A stretch of 64,000 bases of DNA from assembly GCA_030848705.1 (NCBI GenBank), contig CM061240.1, positions 23,083,001-23,147,000 on the forward strand, written 5' to 3'. Below are positions 10,564 to 21,700 of this stretch, piece after piece (the first letter of the stretch is position 1; each line of letters starts with the position of its first letter). Origin of the DNA: Heracleum sosnowskyi (lineage: Eukaryota > Streptophyta > Magnoliopsida > Apiales > Apiaceae). Made by a program: the position numbers and the translations under genes. The notes beneath the pieces are model-generated. The model was not told where the DNA came from. It saw nothing but the letters and a program-made list of their open reading frames with translations, and made no database searches.

Positions 10564-13500
10564 TTAAACATAATAGACTTTCAAATTTGAGGCATGCCAA
10601 GTCCTTGGCACCTCATGCCCTTCGAGGGTTTCTAGCTTGTACGAGCCTCGACCAAATACGTTCTTGACGCGATATGGTCCTTCCCAATTTGGGGCCAACT
10701 TGCCTTTTTGTCCAACTCCGGATGCCTCAATCTTTCGGAGGACTAAATCTCCTTGTCGAAAGAATCACTCTTTAACCCTTAGGTTGTAATAGAAAGATGC
10801 TCGTTTCAGATGCTGAACTATCTTGGCATTTGCCTCATCTCTAACTTCATCAATCAAATCTAAGGTCAGCCTCAAGCCTTCTTCATTTGTTTCTGGCTCA
10901 TAAGCCTCAATTCTTGGAGACGTGTGAGTAATCTCCACTGGAACCACTGCCTCTGCCCCATATGCCAACAGAAAGGGGGTAGCTCCAGTGGTGACTTTGC
11001 AGGTAGTACGATATGCCCATAATATGGGGAACAATTCGTCCACCCAAGTGTTTCTGGAGCGTTCAACTCTTTTCTTCAGTCCATTTAGGATAATTCGATT
11101 TGCAACCTCAGCTTGCCCATTTGCTTGAGGATGGGCGACAGAAGTGAAGCGCAACTTGATATCGTTCTCATCACAATATTTCTTAAACTCATCGTTGTTA
11201 AACTGAGTTCCATTGTCTGTGACCAAGATACGTGGAATCCCGTATCTGCATATCACATTTTCCCAGAAGAAATGCATTACTTGCTTGGTGGTTATCTTGG
11301 CTAATGGCTTAGCCTCAATTCACTTGGTGAAGTAGTCGATTGCTACTATCAAGAACTTTCGTTGTGCACTTGCCATTGGGAAAGGTCCAAGTATATCCAT
11401 TCCCCACATGGCAAATGGAATTAGTGAGTTGATGGATGTCAACAGCTCTGGTGGTTGCCTAACCACTGGTGCATGCTTCTGGCACCTTTCACATTTCTTC
11501 ACGTAGCTTTTAGCATCTGCTAGCATGCTTGGCCAGTAGAAACCTAGACGGGTGATCTTATGGGCAAGGGCTTTGCCCCCCAAGTGCTGCCCACAAATTC
11601 CTTCATGTACTTCCTTCAGGGCCAATTCTGCCTCTTGAGGTCTCAAACATTTCAGATATGGAACGATGAAAGACTTCTTGTATATGATTCCCTCAATCAG
11701 GGTATACCTTAGTCCTCTCACATACAGCTTTCGTGCTTCTGAAGTGTCGTTGGGTAACCACCCAGTTTCCAGATGAGCCTTGATGGGATCTATCCAACAA
11801 CTAGCGACATCAATCGGTGCTACCAACTTTCCGTTGATGCTTGGGGTCCTCAGGACTTAGAAGTATACACTCCTTGCATAGTTTTCAATTTCGGAAGAAG
11901 CAAATTTAGACAAGGCATCAGCCTTCATGTTTTCTTCCCTTGGAATGTGCTCTACATAGCATTCGTCGAACTGAGTCATGATGGCCTTGACAAGTTTCAA
12001 ATACTTGGCCATGACTTCATCTCTGGCCTCAAATTCCCCATTTACTTGGGAAACCACTAGCCTCGAATCTCCACATACTTTCAGAGTTTTAACTCTCAAG
12101 GCTCCAGCCAGCCCTAAGCCAGATATGAGAGCTTCATACTCAGCCTCATTGTTTGTCGTTGGGAAGTCAAGTTTTAGTGCATACTCTATGAGGAATCCAT
12201 CAGGACTTTGTAGCACTAAACCGGCTCCACTTGATTTTGTTTTTGATGCTCCATCAAAATAGAGCACCCAATATTCTTTGAAATCCATCTCTTGATCTTT
12301 CTCATCATCCACTCTTACTTCCTGCCCCCCGACTTCTTGGTTGTCAATGGTACATTCAACCATGAAGTCAGCAAGTGCTTGAGCTTTTATGGCCGTTCGA
12401 GGCTTATACATGATGTCGAATTCGCCCAATTCAGTGGCCCATTTGATCAACCTTCTACTAACTTGAGGGCTATGCAAGATGTTTCTTAGAGGTTGATCAG
12501 TCAAGACCTCTATCTTGTGAGCCTGGAAGTACGAGCGTAGCTTTCTTGAGGCCATTATCAAGGCTAAGGCAAACTTCTCAATCGTTGAGTAGTTTATTTC
12601 TGCCCAATGTAGAATCTTACTCAAATGGTAGATGGGTTTCTGAACCTTCAATTCTTCTTTTACCAAAACGGCTCCAAGGGCTGTGCTAGAAACCGCCAAG
12701 TACAAATAGAGAATTTCCCCTGGCTTGGGCTTTGCTAACAGTGGTGCCTCATCCATGTATTTCTTCAGGGCCTCAAAGGCCTCTTGGCTTTCAGTTGCCC
12801 ATTCAAAGTTTTTCACATTCTTGAGTGCTTTGAAGAAAGATAAGCACTTCTCTCCTGATTTGGAGATAAATCTTCCCAACGCTGCCACTCTTCCCGTTAG
12901 TTTTTGGACATCTTTGACAGTCTTTGGTGGTTCTATGTCTAGAATTGCTTTGATTTTGTCGGGATTGACCTCAATTCCTCTTTTGGAAACCATTAGGCCT
13001 AAAAACTTTCCTGAGCCTACACCAAAGGCACACTTAGCTGGATTCAGCATCATCTTGTGGTGCCTTAGCACTTCAAATGCCTCTCGGAGGTGCTCAATGT
13101 GACCGGCCTTGTCGAGGCTCTTGACTAACATGTCATCTATGTAGACCTCCATGGTTTTTCCAATTAGGTGTCCAAAAATTTTGTTCACCAATCTTTGGTA
13201 GGTTGCCCCTGCATTCTTAAGTCCAAATGCCATGACTAGATAACAGAAAACACCAAAGTCAGTGATGAATGATACCTTGGAGATGTCATCCTTGTGCATT
13301 TTGATTTGGTTGTATCCACTGAAGCCATCCATGAAGCTGAGCATCTCGTGTCCAGCTGTAGCATCTATTAATGCATTAATCCTTGGTAAGGGAAAACAAT
13401 CCTTAGGACATGCATCATTCAAGTCAGTGAAGTCTACACACATCCTCCATTTTCCATTGGCCTTTTTGACCATTACGGGGTTAGCCAACCATTCCAGGAA

Positions 13501-13848
13501 TTGTATCTCTTCAATGAATCCGGCCTCTAGAAGTTTTTCAACTTCTTGTTTAATGGCCTCTTGCCTTTCTGGAGCAAAATTTCTCTTCTTTTGTTTCACC
13601 GTCTTTCTTTCAGGATCCACATTCAACTTGTGAGTTATCAGTTGGGGATCAATCCCTGGCATGTCAGCCGCTATCCAAGCAAAAACGTCATTGTTCTCTT
13701 GAAGAAAAGATATGAGCTTGCTTTTCAATGGCTTAGGTAGTAGTGCCCCGACATAAGTCACCTTCTCCGGTTCACCAGGGACTAAGGGAATTGGGATTAA
13801 ATCCTCAGCTGGTTTCCCTCTTCGGTCCTCATTGTCGTCAGTATCCAT
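10564..13848 (-). pseudogene. GYP-B pol: RT, two RNase H domains, integrase, three nonsense codons
   Basis: A single frame of 1,095 codons including the final stop. RT carries ANPVMVKKANGKWRMCVDF, YLVMAFGLKNAGATYQ and the catalytic YIDDM near 13138. A conventional RNase H follows (TDQPL), then a second RNase H (YFDGASKTKSSG, GDSRLVVSQVNG), the dual arrangement typical of Tat. Integrase has HHCC (CERCQKH) and D-D-E residues in WGMDILG, VTDNGTQF and GQAEVANR. In-frame stops occur at 11854-11856 (CAA in GYP-A, TAA here), 11317-11319 (TGG to TGA) and 10762-10764 (AGG in GYP-A, TGA here). The first two fit cytosine deamination. The natural stop is at 10564-10566. Confidence 0.9.
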
Positions 13849-16262
13849 GTCTTCAATTGGGAGAACTTGCCCCCGATTCCATCAGGCCTTAACGTGGCTA
13901 CATAACAACTTCTAGCCATCTTTTGGTCTCCTCTTTCTTCACCAATCCCATTCCTCGTTGGGAACTTGATTTTCAGATGATAAGATGAGGCAACGGCCTT
14001 GAACGCATGAAGACCAGTCCTTCCCAGGATTGCATTGTAGGTTGAAGTTGCCTTTATAACTATGAAGTTCAGCATTTGAGTAGACGTATTCATCCCTTGC
14101 CCCATGGTCATTGGGAGTTGGATAGTACCTTCCACTTTTGATTCCACCTCCTTGAATCCGTATATGGGCATATTTGAGGGTGTTAACTGAGAATCAGTGT
14201 AACCCATCTTGATAAAAGCATCATGGAACAAGATATCCACTGAGGCTCCATTGTCAACCAAAACTCTTTTGGTTTCAGAATTTCCTATCACAGGAACGAT
14301 GACTAAAGGATCATCGTGGGGAAACTTCACTCCCTCTAGGTCTGAATCATCAAAACCTATTGATACTTCGGTCCGGGCACGCTTCGGTGCTTCTCCAACC
14401 ACGACCATTACTTCTCGAGCATAAGCTTTTCTTGAGTTTTGGGAGGACCCAACAGCAGTTGGCCCTCCGAATATCATGTTGATGACTGGCCCTCGGGGCT
14501 TAGGGTTACGATCTTGGTCGTTGTCCCTTCTGTCGTAATCCTTCCTTTTATAGTTTCCTCTTTGACTCCCTTGATTTCCATCCTTGGTGAATTTGCTGAG
14601 TTTTCCTCTTCGTATCAGAAATTCGATCTCATCTTTTAATTGCCTACAATCGTCGGTGTCGTGACCGACTTCTTTGTAGAACCGACAGAACTGATTTTGG
14701 TTCCGTTTGGACATGTCAGCCCTCATTGGCTTCGGCCATTTGAGATCTCCTTCCTTAGCTATCTCCATCAGAATTTGACTCCTGGGAGTGTTCAATCTTG
14801 CATACCCCGTAAATTTTGGCCCAAAATTGTTTCTCTTGGGTGGAGAATCAGAGTCCTTTGACGTTCTGGGAAACTTTTCCTTGACGTCGTACTCCTGAGT
14901 TTCTTTTCTTTTCTTTGAGTTTCCACTACCGCTAGCAGTGGGTTCATACTTTCTCATGCTTTCTTTAGCCTTGATATACTTTCCGGCTCTATCTTGGAGC
15001 TTCAGCATGCTCTCGGGTGGATGTTTAGCTAACGACCTTTTGAAGTGGTCATCAGTAGTTCCTTGTTGCAGGGCTATCATAGCCACTCTGTCCTCTAAGT
15101 CCGGGACTTTCAAAGCCTCCCGAGTGAATCGATTGATGTAGTCCCTTAGGGCTTCATTCTTTCCTTGCTGGATTGCCATGAGTGATGCAGAGCTTTTCTT
15201 ATGCACCCTTCCACTAATGAACTGATTGATAAAAGCTTTGCTTAGTTCCTTGAAAGACCCAATTGAGTTGGGAGGAAGACGGCTATACCAACATTGGGCC
15301 ATGCCTGCCAAGGTTTGTGGAAACGCCCTACACTTGACCGTATCGTTGGTTGGCTGCAACAGTAGTGCATTGGAGAAGGTCCTTACATGATTTACGGGAT
15401 CTCCCGTTCCATCATAGGCTTTGATCGAAGGCATCTTGAATTTTCTGGATATAGCCGTTTTCATGATGTCTTGAGTAAACGGTGGTGTAGGATCATCAGG
15501 ATCTCCTAGGGGCAACAACATACTAGGATCACCTCTTGGGGCTTCGGCCCTCTTGGTTCTTCTTGCCGGTGGATCCAAGTTGATTATCGGGATCCCTTCA
15601 GTCGTTCGGCCTTGAGATTGAGCGGCCTCCTCCTCAGCAAGGAGTTTCTTGAGTCTTGCAATCTCTGCCTCATGGGCTGCAATTTTCTCCATAGTAGTTT
15701 GGGGTTGATCCCGATTTGTCTGGGAAGAACGTCTCCTTCTTGGGGCGACATCCTCTCCAGTTGTATAACCATCATCCTCGGTGTATGGGCCCGAGTAATC
15801 TTGAACGAAAGGGGTCTGGCGAGTTTGTTGATTTTGGGGTCCCAGACCTTGAATATAAGGGGGCACATATGCCTCATGGTAGATTGGATTAGTTCCACTA
15901 CCGCCCGCCATGGGTCGAGGGGGCATGCCATAGCTTGGCATCCCCAAAGTCTGATTCGCGTATTGAGGGAGATCAGTAGTATGGAGTTGAAGGCTTCTCG
16001 GTGCATTCATGATGAGTGGAGAAGTCGAGATTGGTTGCTGGTGAACGGTCTCTTGTGGATTAGATCCATGAATGACCATTTGCAGGGGATTCGTCCCTTC
16101 AACCGAAATTGGGATTTCCGGTCCTTGAGTGTTGGTGGGGATATTCGTCCCTTGAGTGCCAGTAGTTGGCGGTGGTTGATTTCCGTGAGTATCAGCCTCA
16201 GAGGTGACATGACGATCCTCAGGAGTTTGAGTATCTCGAGCTGTTCTTCGTGTGTTTACCAT
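13797..16262 (-). CDS. GYP-B gag-protease polyprotein part
   Basis: An open frame of 821 residues starting 14 bases from the PBS. The N-terminal 250 residues are Pro/Gln/Thr-rich. A retrotransposon gag domain follows (AFPQTLAGMAQCWYSRLP, FINQFISGR), then a degenerate zinc knuckle CRFYKEVGHDTDDC that lacks the second Cys, a form I associate with Tat elements. An aspartic protease sits near residue 677 (VLVDNGASVDILF). The frame overlaps pol by 52 bases in a different phase. The change lies at a run of five G near 13872; one extra G would join the frames, so this looks like a single-base deletion, though a programmed shift is not excluded. Confidence 0.85.
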   Translation of the reverse strand: MVNTRRTARDTQTPEDRHVTSEADTHGNQPPPTTGTQGTNIPTNTQGPEIPISVEGTNPLQMVIHGSNPQETVHQQPISTSPLIMNAPRSLQLHTTDLPQYANQTLGMPSYGMPPRPMAGGSGTNPIYHEAYVPPYIQGLGPQNQQTRQTPFVQDYSGPYTEDDGYTTGEDVAPRRRRSSQTNRDQPQTTMEKIAAHEAEIARLKKLLAEEEAAQSQGRTTEGIPIINLDPPARRTKRAEAPRGDPSMLLPLGDPDDPTPPFTQDIMKTAISRKFKMPSIKAYDGTGDPVNHVRTFSNALLLQPTNDTVKCRAFPQTLAGMAQCWYSRLPPNSIGSFKELSKAFINQFISGRVHKKSSASLMAIQQGKNEALRDYINRFTREALKVPDLEDRVAMIALQQGTTDDHFKRSLAKHPPESMLKLQDRAGKYIKAKESMRKYEPTASGSGNSKKRKETQEYDVKEKFPRTSKDSDSPPKRNNFGPKFTGYARLNTPRSQILMEIAKEGDLKWPKPMRADMSKRNQNQFCRFYKEVGHDTDDCRQLKDEIEFLIRRGKLSKFTKDGNQGSQRGNYKRKDYDRRDNDQDRNPKPRGPVINMIFGGPTAVGSSQNSRKAYAREVMVVVGEAPKRARTEVSIGFDDSDLEGVKFPHDDPLVIVPVIGNSETKRVLVDNGASVDILFHDAFIKMGYTDSQLTPSNMPIYGFKEVESKVEGTIQLPMTMGQGMNTSTQMLNFIVIKATSTYNAILGRTGLHAFKAVASSYHLKIKFPTRNGIGEERGDQKMARSCYVATLRPDGIGGKFSQLKTWILTTMRTEEGNQLRI

Positions 16263-16275
16263 GGTTGATGTTGTC

Positions 16276-16293
16276 TTCCCACAGACGGCGCCA
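16276..16293 (-). other. Primer-binding site of GYP-B
   Basis: On the minus strand TGGCGCCGTCTGTGGGAA begins two bases inside the LTR end at 16296. Its first bases complement a tRNA CCA end; I do not assign the tRNA. It confirms that the 5' end of the interior is on this side. Confidence 0.8.
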
Positions 16294-16295
16294 AA

Positions 16296-17631
16296 TGTTG
16301 TGGAATAAAATCTGAGCTTACGAATTTAATGCGAGGGTTTAATGAGTTTCGAGCTTTAACGACTGCACTTGTGTTTCGAGACTAAATCGGTCCTCACAAG
16401 ATGCCTACGTATCTCAATTCGTTATTGAGAATCAAGCCAAAAACGTAGTTCTTGGTGTTGCCCTCGGGGCTATGGCGGCAGGGGCACACCAAGGACGTAG
16501 TGACTTGTATGTCCTTATTCGAGGATGAAGTCTAAAACGTAGTTCTAGGGGTGCCTTTATGGCTTGTTGCGCCTTCGAGGCGTTGTGACGTATGGAGCTG
16601 TGCCCAAAACGTGACGTATGGAGCTGTGTCCAAAACGTAGTAGATGACGTATGGAGCTGTGTCCAAAACGTAGTAGATGACGTATGGAGCTGTGTCCAAA
16701 ACGTAGTTCTGATTGTAGGATCAGGGTCCTTATATAGGCGTCTAGAGCCTAGTATTTATGATATGTTTAGGAGTCTTAGCGAATAAGTCTCCTTTTTTAT
16801 ATTGGATAAACATTGTATTTCTTGCTGGAGAATTCGTTTCCTTGTTGATAAAGGCTATGACTCCTTAATTGCCTTTAATTGGGATTCCGGATCCTTCTCT
16901 GATGAATTTACCATATTTTGGACTCTTTTTATGAGCTGTATATTTTCCCTATTCATTAATTTCGTAATTAATGAATAGGGAAAATATACAGCTCATAAAA
17001 AGAGTCCAAAATATGGTAAATTCATCAGAGAAGGATCCGGAATCCCAATTAAAGGCAATTAAGGAGTCATAGCCTTTATCAACAAGGAAACGAATTCTCC
17101 AGCAAGAAATACAATGTTTATCCAATATAAAAAAGGAGACTTATTCGCTAAGACTCCTAAACATATCATAAATACTAGGCTCTAGACGCCTATATAAGGA
17201 CCCTGATCCTACAATCAGAACTACGTTTTGGACACAGCTCCATACGTCATCTACTACGTTTTGGACACAGCTCCATACGTCATCTACTACGTTTTGGACA
17301 CAGCTCCATACGTCACGTTTTGGGCACAGCTCCATACGTCACAACGCCTCGAAGGCGCAACAAGCCATAAAGGCACCCCTAGAACTACGTTTTAGACTTC
17401 ATCCTCGAATAAGGACATACAAGTCACTACGTCCTTGGTGTGCCCCTGCCGCCATAGCCCCGAGGGCAACACCAAGAACTACGTTTTTGGCTTGATTCTC
17501 AATAACGAATTGAGATACGTAGGCATCTTGTGAGGACCGATTTAGTCTCGAAACACAAGTGCAGCCATTAAAGCTCGAAACTCATTAAACCCTCGCATTA
17601 AATTCGTAAGCTCAGATTTTATTCCACAACA
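16296..17631. repeat. 1,336-bp near-perfect palindrome of the LTR end portion
   Basis: Arms of 666 bases (16296-16961 and 16966-17631) flank a 4-base centre TCGT. The centre computed from the two ends falls exactly on it, so there is no net length difference. The only mismatches I saw are two adjacent bases at 16360-16361 (GCTTTAACGACTGC against GCTTTAATGGCTGC). The innermost part is the hairpin ATTCATTAATT-TCGT-AATTAATGAAT already present in the GYP-A LTR. Each arm has an LTR TATA box and about four copies of a ~34-bp repeat (GACGTATGGAGCTGTG...). The identical small ORFs at 16592-16786 (+) and 17141-17335 (-) are products of that repeat. Confidence 0.93.
17191..17199 (+). promoter_or_regulatory. 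LTR TATA box pointing toward the prenyltransferase gene
   Basis: TATATAAGG in the outer arm of the palindrome, oriented forward. Transcription from it would run out of the element toward the gene that starts at 18711. Its mirror copy near 16728-16736 points into gag. Whether either is active cannot be seen. Confidence 0.45.
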
Positions 17632-18199
17632 TTCTTATATAAATTTTGCTACCAATACTTACTTCTTATATTTATATTTTTATATAAATATCAATTAACT
17701 CTTATTTCTTATATAAATATCAATTAACTCTTAAATATCAATTAGCTCTTATTTTTATATTTTAACTCTTATTTTTATATAAATATCAATTAACTCTTAT
17801 TTCTTATATTTTTATTCATTAATTTACATACAATAAAAATAAAAACTTTTATTATTAACATTAATATTTTTGAACCCCCTTCTAAATCGCTCTAGGTCCG
17901 TCACTGTTTGCAAGCAAATGTATATGCAATTTTGGTTTTATTTGCTTTGTCCTAATTCCTCACGTGGGTGAGGGAGAGGCTGCTTATAACTAATTCCATT
18001 GGATTATATCATCTTAATGATTTAGCAAATTTTAGTTAATTATTATTTTATATTATTTAATCAATCTTTTTAATTAGTCCTTTTAGAGATGCTCTAAAGA
18101 CCGGATTTAACCTGTACTACGTTGGCCAATTGTTTAAAAAGAAAAATATTTGAAGAAGTAAGTTGAAAGATGCATGAAAGATGTAACTGTAAAGCAAAA
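17632..18199. other. AT-rich intergenic DNA
   Basis: After the TTCTT duplication come several irregular copies of ATATAAATATCAATTAACTC and TTATTTCTT (about 17680-17820), the same repeat found left of GYP-B. The remainder shows no gene. Confidence 0.6.
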
Positions 18200-18372
18200 T
18201 GCTAGAGGCACAAAATTTGTTCCCAAAATTTTTTCCAAATACACATGGCAATTCCTGAGTGGACCTCCTACATTCACACCAAAAACACCAATTAAAATAT
18301 TCCAAATTGCCACATCACCTCTGCCATGTCATTTGATAACAATTTTTTGTATCAAATTTTGTGCCTTTAGCA
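18200..18372. mobile_element. MITE copy 1
   Basis: About 173 bp bounded by imperfect inverted repeats TGCTAGAGGCACAAAATTT and AAATTTTGTGCCTTTAGCA. It shares internal words with the element at 49786-49970 (CACATGGCA, GTGGACC.CCT.CATTCACA, CCACATCA). No coding capacity. A clear target duplication was not found. Confidence 0.6.
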
Positions 18373-18616
18373 CTACTCAACTCTAAAATAATAGTGTCAT
18401 AAAACAGAGAAACGCAAATGCATGGTTTTTGTGGAATGAAAGTCGCATTATATAGAATTTTAAACTAGGATTCGGAAGATGATTTGATTAATAATTTTAA
18501 GAGTGCAAAAGTGCAAATCATATAGGAGTAACTAAAAGTACACGAAGGAAGAAAAGAAAAATAAAAAGGAGAAAAAGATAACCTACCACCATGTGGGCGG
18601 GGGTAGGAAAAGTGAT

Positions 18617-18624
18617 TATAAATA
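18617..18624 (+). promoter_or_regulatory. TATA box of the prenyltransferase gene
   Basis: TATAAATA in GTGATTATAAATAGTACG lies 94 bases before the chosen ATG, allowing a leader of roughly 60 bases. It argues against the upstream in-frame ATG at 18591, which would lie before the promoter. Confidence 0.6.
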
Positions 18625-18710
18625 GTACGATACTCCCATCAAATGAGAAGCTGAAGAGCAGAGCTTATCTAGATTCTAGAGACTCCACCCACCGTGATCA
18701 TAAACAAGCC

Positions 18711-21700
18711 ATGGCTCAGACAATTATGCATTCACGATTATCCTCCGGTTTCTTACATCTTCAACGAGAGACAGGTACCTACATATAGCATATATATCTT
18801 TGTGTCCGAAATTATGGTGTCGTTTTCGTGTTATATTATCAATACGAAATTAATGGCAGTGTAAGTCACATCTACGTGTACTTACATCTCCAGAGTCAGC
18901 AGACCAAAAAACCATAGCTCGTGAAGCAAATGACCTGCCGGAGGACGGCAGTCCATGGTGGTCAAGCTGACCGGAAAATCGATCCTTTTGTGCTTTACAA
19001 TTTTATGTATTTTATATAACTTTTTTCATATTTTGTGGTTTGTTCTAGTTTAATATCAATATCAGAAATGATAAATTTATATATTGTGTTCGATTGTTTG
19101 GTCTATAGTTTTGTACATAGATTAAGCTCATCAAGTGATTTGGGTATTTAATTTGTGTAGGCTTTCGTACTCTTCCAACGCAAAGAAGACATGCTAAAGT
19201 ATTGAACGGAGACCCCGAATTTGCTTTCAGGGTGGTTTCATGCGATAAAAATTTACATTCAACAAAGAATTTTAGCAGCAGTTGTGAAAAGCCAATTACA
19301 ACACACACAAACAAACTTTTACACACAATTAGTGCCACATCAGACGGAGAGGCTATTATACAGCCCAAAGATGATTACGAAGCACCATGGCAGAATACTG
19401 TACGGAGAAAATGGGATGCATTTTGCACGTTTGGTCGTCCATACTCTGCCATCTGCACAGTAAGTACTAGTTTTTATCCATCTTTTGCTTATTTGAATGA
19501 TCCGATTACGAATCATTCCAACGTGTCTTGCATGGCAGATTATTGGAATAAGTTCGGTTTCTCTGCTGCCCTTAACTTCCGTTAAAGATTTCTCAGCTCC
19601 ATATTTTGTGGGATTACTACAGGTGGGATATAATCTTTATATTGAGTTCATTTGAAAAAAAACAATACTTTATTGTATGGCTAATGTATTCTGTCTAAAC
19701 GCAGGCATTGATCCCATTTCTTTGTGCCAACATCTATACCTCGGGGATAAATCAACTTGTTGATGTGGACATTGACAAAGTAATCCAACTAGTACAACTC
19801 GTTCTTATATTCGTAAAATACCAACTCTAAATAATTGTCGTTTTGACTGTCTCCTTTAAAAGTATAACTAATTTTACATTAACTGCCATTGACGCATCTG
19901 CTTATCAGATAAACAAGCCTTATCTACCACTGGTTTCGGGAGAATTTTCCATGGGCGAAGGGAGAGCAATTGTCTCAGCACTGGCTTTTATGGTTAGACA
20001 CTGATCGTGACTATCTTCATATGCTATCACCTTCTTATATATATATTACATTCATTTCTTGATAAAAAGCAATTTATTTGTTAGGAGACTATTTTCACAT
20101 CATATCACTTTTTCATATATGATCTGCAGTGCCTGGCCGTGGGAATCTTATCTCATTCTGCACCATTGTTTGTCGGGGTTCTTGTCTATTTTTTAATTGG
20201 AACCGCATATTCAGTTGAGGTAAATTCATCCTTTTTCATATTTTTTTTCTAGCTTTTAAGGCAGCGAGCGGTTTTCAGATAGAATATTATTGGTCAACTT
20301 GATTGATGATAAATTCAGGAAATCACATGTCGGTGCTGATTTGAATGCAGATATTGTTGGATAAACTTCAATTATTTGCTGTAAAATAGGTGTAATAATT
20401 TGACTTTGAATAATTTTTTTAGAAAAATATTATCTTGAAAAATAACCTTGCTATTATGAGAAAGTGTGAGTAAATTTTATTTTGATAAAAATTTTTTTAG
20501 AAGAAATAAGTGTGAGTAAATTGAATAATAAAAATAATATAATAAATAAACCATTATTTAATTATGTAGTTATAGACAATCATAAAGCTAAAGAAATTAA
20601 ATTAAATAAATCAATCAAGATTAAATCAAATCCTCGATGAAACTAATGAATTTAAAATAGATAAATAAATCTTATATAATTACGTAATTGTAAGAAATCG
20701 AACATGGATGAAGCTAAAAAATTTAAATTAAATAAATCTTGTATGATAATGTTGTTGCGAGGAATTGAATAACCAAATTTGGTACTTTGGTACTTTAGTA
20801 CCGCATCATTTTCACGTTGTTTTGTTTTACTTATTAATAAAGAGTATAGATTTGACAAAAAAAATTTAAGGGAAATTTGTAAAATATTTTTCAAATTCAT
20901 TCAAAATACAAATAAATGAAATATTTTAAAGAGAAAATGTTCAGGGAAAAACATATTGATTTCCCCTCAGAAGTCAGAAATATATTGCAGGATACAGAGC
21001 ATAAGCTATCCCAAATTTCCATTTATTTCCATCATCTAACATGCTTGATACTTAATAACTTTGATTTTTTCGTTCATTTATTAAAAATTGGATTTGTGAA
21101 GTAAATCAGACTCATAAATGTTAAGTGAAATACAAGTCGATTCTGGTTCAATCCCCTGCCAAATTATATGTTTTAGATGTTTGTGCAACAAATTATTGAT
21201 CGAACTCTGGTATGTTTGATCGATGGTATGTCATTGTCATTGCTCTGTTTTGCATGGACAGCAATCACCTGTATTTGTGCAGGTGGTTCGAAGTTCGTCC
21301 CTTCAATATATATTTCTTAATTAGCTCTAAAAAAGATATTGTTTTTCCCTTCCGGCCCAAGCTATTCCGACTATCCCTCACCTGTATTAAATGTGTTTAC
21401 TCCCTTATTTCTTGGCAGCTACCTTTACTTAGATGGAAAACAAAACCGGCCATGGCTGCATTTTCTATGGCCGGCCTAATGGGACTCACGATCCAGCCTG
21501 CTGTCTTCTATCACATTCAGGTAACTAACTACATTATTGCACATATGGAGCACGAAACAGATGCTAGTTGCTTATAATTTGCTATAATATATGAATTGAA
21601 GTAACCATTTACATATGCAGAATGCGCTCGGTAAACCAATGGTATTCTCAAGGACAGTAGCCTTTGCTACCATTTTCTTCAGTGTCTTTGCAGCTGTTCT

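Larger units (their letters stand above)
9197..17631 (-). mobile_element. GYP-B: Tat gypsy element with inverted interior
   Basis: The outer boundaries are TGATATGG at 9197 and CCACAACA at 17631, flanked by a perfect duplication TTCTT (9192-9196 and 17632-17636). Those outer ends read forward, as in a forward insertion. Everything between the two LTR-internal hairpins (about 9285 and 16963) reads in reverse: PBS, gag and pol are on the minus strand. The LTR start portion is therefore present as an inverted pair on the left and the LTR end portion as an inverted pair on the right. An inversion between the short palindromes in the two LTRs after insertion explains every boundary. Gag, protease, RT, two RNase H domains and integrase identify the Tat lineage. 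Confidence 0.88.

Noticed and set aside
15612..16268. 218-residue ORF antisense to GYP-B gag
   Set aside because: Shadow of gag; no domain and no counterpart beyond complementarity.
16592..17335. Two identical 64-residue ORFs on opposite strands
   Set aside because: Mirror copies of the 34-bp LTR repeat in the palindrome; no coding evidence.
18591..18710. Upstream in-frame ATG that would lengthen the prenyltransferase by 40 residues
   Set aside because: The TATA box lies downstream of it, and the ATG at 18711 begins a normal transit-peptide-like sequence.
21140..21170. GGTTCAATCCC, like a tRNA B box, in a prenyltransferase intron
   Set aside because: No A box or cloverleaf around it; not a tRNA gene, and a SINE is not supported.
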